In this document: piece after piece, positions 25,297-34,109 of the stretch | Position numbering within the stretch: position 1 is the first letter of the stretch | Layout: every line of letters begins with the position of its first letter | Assembly: GCF_003344925.1 (NCBI RefSeq) | Contig: NZ_CP031188.1 | Location: forward strand, 2,029,001-2,093,000 | Length of the DNA stretch: 64,000 bases | Origin: Flavobacterium arcticum | GTDB taxonomy: Bacteria > Bacteroidota > Bacteroidia > Flavobacteriales > Flavobacteriaceae | Direction of reading: 5' to 3' | Translations under genes and position numbers: made by a program | The notes under the pieces: generated by a model | What the model was told of the DNA's origin: nothing | The model's input: the letters and a program-made list of their open reading frames with translations, nothing else | The model's database searches: none

Positions 25297-25679
25297 TGTA
25301 ATAAGACTCAAAAAACCTCTATATAAGCAATGTTTGATGCGGTTTAACAATAAGGTAAAGTATGTTATATTGTTGTATTGTAGTTTTATAATGATTTTTT
25401 GATGTTTTAATTGTTATATATCAATTTTACAGATCATAAAACGATATTTATTTCATTAAAGTAGTTAAAATATTTAATTTTAAATTTTATTAAAAATCGA
25501 CTAAAACATGATTTTTTGTTGAAAAAAAAATGTACTTTTACAGCTTCAAATATTTAATAAAAAAGGGTTAAAAAATTGATATAAAGATATATGTAATTTA
25601 AGGTTCAAGAATTGTTAATTACTATTTCGGCTAAACGGGGGGCCATTAGTTATTTAATAAATTTAAAATCATTTTAATA
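25297..25679. other. 383-base intergenic region, nothing clear
   Basis: Very AT-rich DNA between mnmE and the HEAT-protein operon. It must carry the operon promoter; TACTTTTA at 25533-25540 is a possible -7 box with T-rich DNA upstream. No terminator-like hairpin, RNA gene or ORF stands out. Confidence 0.5.
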
Positions 25680-26921
25680 ATGAACTATTTTTTCGATTAT
25701 ATCGAGCACTTTTGGATATCCTTAAGCTCTTTTCCTTTTGTAATTCAAATAGCGATATTTTTCATATTTTTTAGCTGTACGGCTACCCTGACTTTCATGA
25801 TTACTGTATTTGTGGTTAGAAGGGATAAAGAAAGACGTGAAAAAATTGTTCGTGAGTTGCGACCTCGTATATTTTCCTTTTTAAGAAATATACTTATTTC
25901 TAAAGACTCATATAGTAATGAAGATGTATTAAACATGTTTGTTGAGAACTTTGGTGCTATAACCAAAAAAACTTACATATCTTTAATACCAACACTAGAA
26001 GATGTTGTTAAACAAGAAAAACACCAATTAGAATCTCATAATTATGATAGTGTAATACGTGGTTTGAATATAGATGAATATTTAGAAAAAAGGCTAGACT
26101 TCTCTAATACAAGGGTTCGTTTAAGAGCTTTTCAATCACTTTCTAGACTGGATCTTACTATTTCAGATTCTAAAATACTTCCGCATACTTATTCTAAAAA
26201 CTCATCGCTAAGAAAAGAGTCTAGATCTTCTTATGTAGGTGTTAGTAACAATGATCCTTTTAAATTCTTCGATCAAGATAATGATCTTAATCAATGGGAT
26301 CAAATAAGTCTTTTACAACAGTTTGTATTACATCATCAGGATAACCTTCCTAACTTTAGTAAATGGATAAAATATTCTAAAGATGAAGAGCAAATAAAAT
26401 TTTTCATAAAACTTGTTGCTCATTTTAAGCAATCTACATCAGTAAACTCACTTACTGAGTATCTAGATCACGAAGATCATTCTGTAAGAAAAGAGGCTAT
26501 ACTTGCTATAGGTAAAATGCGTGTTAAAGAAATGGAAAACAGGCTTATAAAAATGTATTTTACTCAACCTATGTCATGTCAAAATGCTATAGTAGAAGCA
26601 GTTTTATATATAAATTCAGGAAAATCTATCGGTTTTCTTAAAAATGCATACCAAATGGCAAGTAGTCATGAGATGAAAAAACTAATTGCCGAAATTATAT
26701 ACTTATATGGTAAGCCAGGTAAGGCTTATTTTGAAGAGTTATATAAAAAAGAGACAGGTTTTAATCTTTTAATATTAAAACATGTGCAAAATCCTCTTAT
26801 CCCATCAACTTTACGTACTTATTATGAGTCGGAACAAATAGGAAATGATTTTTCAGAAGGAGATTTAAAAAATAAGCAACATAAAGAGAAAAATATTTCT
26901 CCAATAGTTCCGCTCGATTAA
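25680..26921 (+). CDS. Membrane-anchored HEAT-repeat protein, first gene of a polysaccharide operon
   Basis: A 413-aa protein with one N-terminal membrane segment (about 18-42), a charged 'RRDKERREKIVRELRPR' linker and a cytoplasmic helical solenoid. The clearest HEAT unit is 'LTEYLDHEDHSVRKEAILAIGKM' around residues 256-280. HEAT solenoids are protein-binding scaffolds. It is followed 54 bases later by a processive glycosyltransferase, so it may hold or regulate the synthase at the inner membrane. I do not recognise a named family. Confidence 0.7.
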   Translation: MNYFFDYIEHFWISLSSFPFVIQIAIFFIFFSCTATLTFMITVFVVRRDKERREKIVRELRPRIFSFLRNILISKDSYSNEDVLNMFVENFGAITKKTYISLIPTLEDVVKQEKHQLESHNYDSVIRGLNIDEYLEKRLDFSNTRVRLRAFQSLSRLDLTISDSKILPHTYSKNSSLRKESRSSYVGVSNNDPFKFFDQDNDLNQWDQISLLQQFVLHHQDNLPNFSKWIKYSKDEEQIKFFIKLVAHFKQSTSVNSLTEYLDHEDHSVRKEAILAIGKMRVKEMENRLIKMYFTQPMSCQNAIVEAVLYINSGKSIGFLKNAYQMASSHEMKKLIAEIIYLYGKPGKAYFEELYKKETGFNLLILKHVQNPLIPSTLRTYYESEQIGNDFSEGDLKNKQHKEKNISPIVPLD

Positions 26922-26975
26922 AACAAAATACTTTTTAATAAAGACCTCCTACATCCTTTAAAATATTTCTAATCC

Positions 26976-28430
26976 ATGGGATTAACCTATAATTTCTTTG
27001 AATACTTTATTTTTTTCTACGCCTCATCCATGTTTATTGTTTACTTGGTTTTGGGGGTACTTTCATTTATAAATATTACCCGTTATCGTACTTACAATTC
27101 AAGAATAGATGATCAGTTTCTTATTGATTCTCCTTTAACACCTGGTATATCAGTAGTTGCACCCGCCTATAACGAAGAAAAAACGATTATTGTAAATGTA
27201 AAATCATTATTAACTCTAAATTACCCGCTTTATGAGGTGATAATTGTAAATGATGGTAGTAAAGATAAAACATTAGAGTTACTAATAGATGAGTTTGAGC
27301 TAGAAGAGACACCTTATGCTTATGTAGAGCGTATAAAAACAAAACCTTTTAAAAGAATATTTAAATCTGTTAACCCAAAGTATAGTATGCTTACGGTAGT
27401 AGATAAAATGAACGGTGGTACAAAAGCCGATGCTTCTAATGCTGGAATAAATGCATCACAATATGACTATTTTTTATGTACAGATGTAGACTGTCTCTTA
27501 GAGCGTAACACGCTTTTGCGAATGATAAAACCTGTACTTAACTCTAAAGATAGGGTGATTGCTGTAGGGGCTACATTACGTATGTCTAATAGTTGTGAGA
27601 TAAAAGATGGAATTATAGAAAGAGTAAAACCACCTAATAAGCTAATTCCTAGGTTCCAAGAATTAGAATATTTACGAGCTTATCTCTTTGGTAAAATGGG
27701 TTGGAGTCTTGTTAATGCTGTACCTAATGTTTCTGGAGGTTTAGGGCTTTTCGATAAAGAAGTAGCGGTAAATGCGGGTGGATATGATGGTGAATCACAT
27801 GCTGAAGATATGGATATGGTGTCTAAAATGGCAGCATACATGATTAATAATCACCAAAAATATAGAATAGAATATATACCAGTATCATGCTGCTGGACAG
27901 AAGGACCACCTAATATTAAGATATTATCACGTCAACGAATAAGATGGGCGACAGGAATGGCTCAGATATTTTTCGTACATCGTAAAATACTTTTAAATCC
28001 AAGATATAAAAAAATGGGAATGATAACATTTCCGTTTCAATTGATATATGAGTTTCTTGCACCAGTTATAGAGTTTATAGGGATAATTTACTTTATTTTC
28101 TTAATTTTAAAAGGAGATGTAAACTGGTCAATGGCAGGCTATATCTTTTTATACTCCTACTCACTTGCCATAATGTTTGGTACTCTGGTAATATTGTTAG
28201 ATAACTTTGTAAAACGACAATATAAAACCTCTCGTGAAACCTTTAAATTATGGCTCATGGTATTTCTTGAGCCGTTTATATATCACCCATTACTTATATA
28301 TTTTTCGCTTAAAGGATATTTTAACTTCTATACATCGAAAAAAATGGAATGGGGTACAATGACTAGACAAGGGTATGAAAATACAGGTACATCGAAAAAA
28401 ATTAACACAGAAGACAGTACAAATGCATAA
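26976..28430 (+). CDS. Processive family 2 glycosyltransferase (BcsA/PgaC-like)
   Basis: A 484-aa inner-membrane synthase. An N-terminal membrane helix is followed by the GT-A domain with 'VVAPAYNEEKTI' (about 56-67), 'VNDGSKDKT', the DxD-type 'CTDVDCLLE', the acid 'HAEDMDMV' and the (Q/R)xxRW motif 'RQRIRWATG'. Three or four C-terminal membrane helices could form the channel for the growing chain. These are the marks of processive beta-glycan synthases (cellulose, poly-N-acetylglucosamine, hyaluronan). The sugar cannot be told from sequence. Its end overlaps the next start by 8 bases (ATGCATAA). Confidence 0.92.
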   Translation: MGLTYNFFEYFIFFYASSMFIVYLVLGVLSFINITRYRTYNSRIDDQFLIDSPLTPGISVVAPAYNEEKTIIVNVKSLLTLNYPLYEVIIVNDGSKDKTLELLIDEFELEETPYAYVERIKTKPFKRIFKSVNPKYSMLTVVDKMNGGTKADASNAGINASQYDYFLCTDVDCLLERNTLLRMIKPVLNSKDRVIAVGATLRMSNSCEIKDGIIERVKPPNKLIPRFQELEYLRAYLFGKMGWSLVNAVPNVSGGLGLFDKEVAVNAGGYDGESHAEDMDMVSKMAAYMINNHQKYRIEYIPVSCCWTEGPPNIKILSRQRIRWATGMAQIFFVHRKILLNPRYKKMGMITFPFQLIYEFLAPVIEFIGIIYFIFLILKGDVNWSMAGYIFLYSYSLAIMFGTLVILLDNFVKRQYKTSRETFKLWLMVFLEPFIYHPLLIYFSLKGYFNFYTSKKMEWGTMTRQGYENTGTSKKINTEDSTNA

Positions 28431-31311
28431 AAAATCACCCCAACTGATATTAAAATTTACTATTGCCTTTGTGCTTTTTATAAGTACACTAGGTACTGCC
28501 TTTGCACAGGGGAATGATTTTCCTGAAACATCTGACGAGTATTTTGCAAAAGCTAAACTAGAAGGTAAAAAGAACAATAATTTTGAAAGAGCTACTGCAT
28601 ATTGTGAGAAAGCATTAGAACTTGCTCCCTTAGATATGGATATTAAGGAGTATTTAGGGAAATGTTATATGGAGATAGGAGAGCTAGAAAAAGCCCGTAT
28701 AACATTGCTAGAAGTACTCGAAAAGAGCCCTCGACGTACAGATGCAAGACATTACTTATTGAATATAGAGACCCAAACCGAACGTTATTCTAGTGCGGTA
28801 TGTTATGCTAATGAGTTGCTAGAAATAACACCTTATAGTAAAACGTTATGGATGCGTAAAGTTAACCTGTATAACCTTATGGATAACAGGGTAGAGGCAA
28901 ATAGAGAAACCAAAAGATTATATCAGATATTTCCTGAAGATGAAGAAGTAAGGATAATGTACAACAATGTACTTAAAGAAGATGCTCTTAAAAATAATAA
29001 AGAAGGAGACCTTACTAGTGCTGTACAACAATATAAAGAAGCATTAAAAGTAACTAAAAATGACCCTGATTTATACTTAAATCTTATTAATTTATACTTG
29101 AAATTAGGTAATACCACAGAGGCACTTAATACTGCAGATATGGGGTTATACTATTTGCCTGATAATACAGATATACTCAATAAAAAAATAGGCATATTAC
29201 AAGATCAAAACCGTTATCAAGAGGCGATAGGGTTAGTACAAAAGCAACTACAAAAAAGGCAATCTACCCGCTATAATGATTTATTAATATACCTTACTCT
29301 AGAAGCTGCACGATATAATAGAAACTCAGATCCTTATGTGCTGTATGGTCAGCTTTATGAGAGAGATAGAGGTAATAATGAAGCACATGATTATTTGCTA
29401 AATACAGCTTTAAGTAAAGGGTATTATCATGATGCACAATTAATATTGACGCAAGATTTAAAGTCAAATCCAAATTCTAAAGAATTATTATCCAAACAGT
29501 TGTTTGTATATGAAAATTTAGGTGATAAAAGTGGTGAAAGACGTACACTAGAAAAACTGTACAGTTTATACCCAGGAGATTATGATATTACATTAAAGTA
29601 TAATGAAATGGCTTATGAAGATGCCAAGGTAGCATTTGCCGATCATGATTATAATAACGCGTTACCTGTGTTTATAAGACTTTCTAATAATCCTGATTAT
29701 GGAAAATCGGCAAAAAGCTATATGTACTCTATTTATGTAGCTAAAAAGTCATATACCTTAGCTATGGATCTTATAGAGTCTATGATAAGAAATAACCCAG
29801 GAGAGCATCAATATGTTTTGAAAAAAATAGATCTTTTAACAGCAATGGAAGATTATGCTAATGCATATGATCTTATATTAGAATATAAGTCAAGGTATCC
29901 TGATGTATTGCAATATTCTTACATGTTTAAAGATTTTTCTATAGCATATATTAAATACCTTAATGAAAAGGAGGCTTATGATACTGTAGGGCTTGTTGCA
30001 GATGCACTTGTAGATGAAGACCCAAATAATATGCTAGCTTACAACTACGCTATTGGCGCGCGTATATCTATGGGGAAATATGCAGAAGCAATGGAAATGA
30101 TTAAAACTGCACGAAGAAATTTTCCTGAAGATAAAGGGTTTCGTTTAAAAGAGGCTGGTGTTTATTCGCAAATGGGCGATCATGACAAAGCAGTAGCAGC
30201 ATTACGCTCATTAGTAGAAGACTATCCGTATAACCCTGATATTAAAGGAGCACTCATAGAAGAAATGTTTTTACAAGCAAAAGTTTTTGAACTTGATAAT
30301 GAACCTTTTCAAGCAAAAGCAGTTTATCATGAGATATTATTAATAAAGCCAAATGATGTGCAAGCGGCATTAAAGCTAGCTAATATATACATAGACAGAC
30401 AAGAATATGTAGAAGGAATGTTAATAGTAGATAATTGCTTAGACTTTAACCCTAATAATACTGATTTGCTTTATAAAAAAGGTGTTATTTATGAACATAT
30501 GAGCGATTATAAGCGTGCACTTTATTTTCAGAGTAAGTATGTACCGCCACCACATAAATATGAAGAACATTTGGATCATTTAGAGTATCTGGAATCTAAA
30601 TTGCTTAAAAATCAAGTAAACATAAGTTACCTAAAAGCCACATCCGATTCTATATTGGTTACCACATCAGTAGCATCACTTGAGTACCTTCGTTTTGAAG
30701 GTAGAAACACTTATGTTGCTCGAGTAAATTATGCAGCAAGACCTACGGGTGTAGGTGTACAGGGTGAAGCTGACTGGTATCATACTTTTAAAGATAAATC
30801 TTCATTTATTGCTAATGCAGGTATTGCTAATAGGTTTTTTCCGGCAATGAAGCTTAGTTTTTCATATTATGAACCGTTTAAAAAGAACTGGCAAGGAGAG
30901 GTTGGTGCTCGATATAACCGACTACTTGATGACAGAAATTTTTATACAGGAATATTTGGTATAGCCCGTACTTTTGATAAAGTATGGCTTAATGCAAGAG
31001 TGTTATTTATGAGCGATACTGATGATTTTTATAATAGTGTATTTGCTCAAGGTAGATTTTACATGAATAATGATAGAGATTATGCTGTTGCAATGGCATC
31101 TATAGGTACGGCACCAGAAGATCAAAAACTTGATTTTCAGGTTAATACTCTTACGTCTTATGTAAATACAATGGTGGGAGCAGGTTATTTTCACCATTTT
31201 AGCCATCGTACTACCTTTGGGGTGATGGGTAACTGGTACAACTATCGTGTTACATCTACATCCTATATTAATCAATATAATTTGTACTTAACAATACGAA
31301 CAAAATTTTAA
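28423..31311 (+). CDS. TPR protein with C-terminal YaiO-type outer-membrane beta-barrel
   Basis: A 962-aa exported protein. I chose ATG 28423, which gives the signal peptide 'FTIAFVLFISTLGTAFAQ' directly after a basic start and overlaps the glycosyltransferase stop; the longer frame to 28375 is unlikely. Residues 30-720 are a long superhelix of TPR repeats, for example 'ATAYCEKALELAPLDMDIKEYLGKC'. The last about 210 residues form a YaiO-type barrel ('YVARVNYAARPTGVGVQGEADWY' to 'YNLYLTIRTKF'), ending in an aromatic residue as barrels do. The layout, periplasmic TPR plus outer-membrane barrel, is that of exopolysaccharide export proteins such as PgaA or BcsC. Confidence 0.85.
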   Translation: MHKKSPQLILKFTIAFVLFISTLGTAFAQGNDFPETSDEYFAKAKLEGKKNNNFERATAYCEKALELAPLDMDIKEYLGKCYMEIGELEKARITLLEVLEKSPRRTDARHYLLNIETQTERYSSAVCYANELLEITPYSKTLWMRKVNLYNLMDNRVEANRETKRLYQIFPEDEEVRIMYNNVLKEDALKNNKEGDLTSAVQQYKEALKVTKNDPDLYLNLINLYLKLGNTTEALNTADMGLYYLPDNTDILNKKIGILQDQNRYQEAIGLVQKQLQKRQSTRYNDLLIYLTLEAARYNRNSDPYVLYGQLYERDRGNNEAHDYLLNTALSKGYYHDAQLILTQDLKSNPNSKELLSKQLFVYENLGDKSGERRTLEKLYSLYPGDYDITLKYNEMAYEDAKVAFADHDYNNALPVFIRLSNNPDYGKSAKSYMYSIYVAKKSYTLAMDLIESMIRNNPGEHQYVLKKIDLLTAMEDYANAYDLILEYKSRYPDVLQYSYMFKDFSIAYIKYLNEKEAYDTVGLVADALVDEDPNNMLAYNYAIGARISMGKYAEAMEMIKTARRNFPEDKGFRLKEAGVYSQMGDHDKAVAALRSLVEDYPYNPDIKGALIEEMFLQAKVFELDNEPFQAKAVYHEILLIKPNDVQAALKLANIYIDRQEYVEGMLIVDNCLDFNPNNTDLLYKKGVIYEHMSDYKRALYFQSKYVPPPHKYEEHLDHLEYLESKLLKNQVNISYLKATSDSILVTTSVASLEYLRFEGRNTYVARVNYAARPTGVGVQGEADWYHTFKDKSSFIANAGIANRFFPAMKLSFSYYEPFKKNWQGEVGARYNRLLDDRNFYTGIFGIARTFDKVWLNARVLFMSDTDDFYNSVFAQGRFYMNNDRDYAVAMASIGTAPEDQKLDFQVNTLTSYVNTMVGAGYFHHFSHRTTFGVMGNWYNYRVTSTSYINQYNLYLTIRTKF

Positions 31312-31327
31312 TCCTCAGAAAAAGGAT

Positions 31328-33460
31328 ATGATAAAAAAGTTAGTAATAATGATGATTATACTAGTAAGTTTTGGTTGCGACAGTAACTCGCAAACTTTTA
31401 CAGTATATGAAAAAGATGTAGTAGTACCACTTGTATTTGTGAACGATGCATCTTTACATCCACTTGCCGAAGATCTTTGCGATTTTTTTGAGCAGGCTGT
31501 GGGTATACGCCCTATTATTACAAGTGAAGTATCATCTAAAGACAAGGTTGTTATAGCGATAGATATATTAAAAAAAACAGATGATAATATTGATTTTACT
31601 ATAACCCATAAAAAAAACACTATTACTATAAAGGCACGTAGCATAGAAGCATTATATAATGCTAATAGATACTTTTTTGCCAATTATGTCGATGTAAATC
31701 AATTTTCTATAAAAACTATAGATGCTGTTGATAAAATAATGATCCCGAATAATATGGATTATAAGCATAGTAACGATTTTGAATATCGTGAATCTTATTT
31801 TCCGGATAATTTTAATAAACAGTATCGTCGTTGGAATGCTACCCATACTCTTGAGGAAGAATGGGCATTGTGGGGACATAATATAAATAAAGTAGTACGA
31901 GTTACACCAGCAATGTTGGCTGAAGTTGATGGAGAGATAAATGAAGAACAATTTTGTTTTTCTAGCCCTGAACTTGAAACTGCTTTAAGAAAATTTATAA
32001 AGAGGCAAGTAAGAGAAAATCATAAACAACATAAGTTTATGATAATGCCTAATGATAATGCTATAGTATGCCAATGCGATAAATGTATAGCACAAGGAAA
32101 TACTAAAACGAATGCCAGCCCCGCGGTATTCACATTACTTAATAAGTTCGCTAAAGATTTCCCTGAACAGCAATTTTTTAGTACGGCATATATAACAACC
32201 CAAGTACCGCCTGATTTTAAATTAGAAGAAAACGCAGGGATAATGATAAGTACTATGGCTTTCCCAAAAGGGGTTGTTATAGAAACCTCAAACAAAAAAG
32301 ATGTTGTTAGGAATACTTTCACTAAATGGAAAAATGTTACTAACAAGATATATTTATGGGACTATGCTATTAATTTTGATAATTATTATGAGCTTTATCC
32401 AACGGTAAGCATAGCACAACAAAATTTAAAATTTTATAAAAACCTTGGTGTAACAGGTGTTTTTATGCAAGGCAGTGAAGATTTGTATAGTGTTTTTACT
32501 GACTTAAAATGTTACCTTTATGCTCAGTTATTACAAGATGTAGAAGTAAATGTTAATAAAGAAATAGCTTTTTTCTTTAAAAATAAATACCCCGCTGCTG
32601 TTAGTAGCTTGCTTACAGATTACTATACAAGTATAGAGAGATTATCGTTTCAATCAAAAAAAGCTATGGATATTTATGGGGGTATAAGTGCTGCCAAAAA
32701 GAAATATTTAAACGATTCAGAGTTCAACTCTTTTTATGATAGGTTAATTAAAACAACAGATACATTAAGCAATACAGAAGTAAAAACAATGCAACCGCTA
32801 TTATTAGCGCTTACATTTCAAAAGCTTGAAATATTACGAACATCACCAAGTATAGGAGATACAGGATATGCTACTATAACAACAGATAATGTCGCAGAGC
32901 TGAAACCCGAAGTTGAAGAACTTTTGGTAAGACTAAAAAAATTGAAAGATGCTACTGGTATTGATGTGTATAATGAATCGGGTTTTACGCTAAATAATTA
33001 CATACATTATTGGGATACATACATAGTTGCTACGACATATAAAAATATGCTTTTCGGAAAAAAGGTAAAGGTATTATCTAAGCTAGATGAAGATTATCCT
33101 GATAGTACTCTGCTTACAGATGGAGCTGTTGGCTTTAATGATTATTATAATAATTGGCTTTTGGTAACAAGAGATTCGTTATCTATAGAGATAGACGCAG
33201 CAGATGTAAAGGGCAGTAATAAAGTAGAGATGACTTTTTTGAACAATGCTAGACATAAAATCTACTTGCCTCAGCGTATAGAGGTAGTTATTGACGGTAA
33301 AAAATATGAAACTGAAATAAAAGATACAGAATCGGCTATATATAAAGTAGTTATTCCTATAACTGTAAATCCAGAGGATACAACAATACTGATTAATGTA
33401 GTTAAACAATCGAAATATGCTAATAAATCTATAGCATGTGATGAACTGTATTTTAAATAA
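31328..33460 (+). CDS. DUF4838 lipoprotein, glycoside-hydrolase-like
   Basis: A 710-aa lipoprotein with lipobox 'VSFGC' (Cys17). Residues about 30-125 form a small domain like those preceding GH20/GH67 catalytic barrels ('ITIKARSIEALYNANRYFFANY'). The DUF4838 region follows, with 'FEYRESYF', 'EEEWALWGHNINK', the Cys-rich 'AIVCQCDKCIAQ' and 'KIYLWDYAINFDNYYELYPT'. DUF4838 proteins are thought to be glycosidases, but the substrate is unknown. Its place 16 bases after the outer-membrane exporter suggests that it trims or modifies the exported polymer. Confidence 0.8.
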   Translation: MIKKLVIMMIILVSFGCDSNSQTFTVYEKDVVVPLVFVNDASLHPLAEDLCDFFEQAVGIRPIITSEVSSKDKVVIAIDILKKTDDNIDFTITHKKNTITIKARSIEALYNANRYFFANYVDVNQFSIKTIDAVDKIMIPNNMDYKHSNDFEYRESYFPDNFNKQYRRWNATHTLEEEWALWGHNINKVVRVTPAMLAEVDGEINEEQFCFSSPELETALRKFIKRQVRENHKQHKFMIMPNDNAIVCQCDKCIAQGNTKTNASPAVFTLLNKFAKDFPEQQFFSTAYITTQVPPDFKLEENAGIMISTMAFPKGVVIETSNKKDVVRNTFTKWKNVTNKIYLWDYAINFDNYYELYPTVSIAQQNLKFYKNLGVTGVFMQGSEDLYSVFTDLKCYLYAQLLQDVEVNVNKEIAFFFKNKYPAAVSSLLTDYYTSIERLSFQSKKAMDIYGGISAAKKKYLNDSEFNSFYDRLIKTTDTLSNTEVKTMQPLLLALTFQKLEILRTSPSIGDTGYATITTDNVAELKPEVEELLVRLKKLKDATGIDVYNESGFTLNNYIHYWDTYIVATTYKNMLFGKKVKVLSKLDEDYPDSTLLTDGAVGFNDYYNNWLLVTRDSLSIEIDAADVKGSNKVEMTFLNNARHKIYLPQRIEVVIDGKKYETEIKDTESAIYKVVIPITVNPEDTTILINVVKQSKYANKSIACDELYFK

Positions 33461-33485
33461 AAAATTAAATAAGCATACATAACCC

Positions 33486-34055
33486 ATGAAGCAATTTTTA
33501 AGCCTTATACAATATAAACATCATATTATTGCAGCATTTTGCTGTATACTTGGTGCTGTGGTACTACAGGGGTGCAAAAGCGATAGGGAAAATGCTTTTC
33601 TCGAACTAACCACGATGGAAATAGAGGATCCAGTAAGACATTACTATCCTATTATACAGGGATTAGAACAAAATATTATAGTAAAAGTTACCAATACAGG
33701 CGATAATGCATTAATGTTATATAAAGTGTTACCCTCTTGTGGCTGCACCATTGCTACATTTACTACCCATGCTATTGCACCGGGTAGTGAAGGTTTTATA
33801 AAACTAAAATATGATAGCACTAAAAATATAGGTCACGTAGGTATCTACACTACTGTTTTAGCGAATACTAAAGAACACTCTCACACTATTTATTTTGACA
33901 TTAATGTAGTTCCAGATGCTTTATATACAAAAGACTATGAAGAGCTGTATCAAATGAAGAGAGAAGAAGAAGGGACAACACAAGAACTTGTAGAAGGAGA
34001 AACAAATCAGCGTGGTTATATAATTGATTCTACTGAGGTACAGAAGTATAAATAA
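33486..34055 (+). CDS. DUF1573 lipoprotein, last gene of the polysaccharide operon
   Basis: A 189-aa lipoprotein with lipobox 'LQGC' (Cys30). The DUF1573 Ig-like domain (about 55-150) carries the typical 'VTNTGDNALMLYKVLPSCGC' and 'IAPGSEGFIKLKYDS' segments. This fold is common in Bacteroidota and found in many surface or periplasmic proteins of unknown role. It starts 25 bases after the DUF4838 gene and closes the operon. The C-terminal tail (about 155-189) is charged and probably disordered. Confidence 0.85.
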   Translation: MKQFLSLIQYKHHIIAAFCCILGAVVLQGCKSDRENAFLELTTMEIEDPVRHYYPIIQGLEQNIIVKVTNTGDNALMLYKVLPSCGCTIATFTTHAIAPGSEGFIKLKYDSTKNIGHVGIYTTVLANTKEHSHTIYFDINVVPDALYTKDYEELYQMKREEEGTTQELVEGETNQRGYIIDSTEVQKYK

Positions 34056-34083
34056 TACTGCTTTAGTCAGGATGTTTTATGTG

Positions 34084-34091
34084 TATATTTG
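34084..34091 (+). promoter_or_regulatory. -7 box upstream of the MutS-like gene
   Basis: TATATTTG (consensus TAnnTTTG) lies 18 bases before the ATG. It suggests that the MutS-like gene has its own promoter rather than belonging to the preceding operon. Confidence 0.35.
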
Positions 34092-34109
34092 TTCCTTTAT
34101 ACTTTTTAA

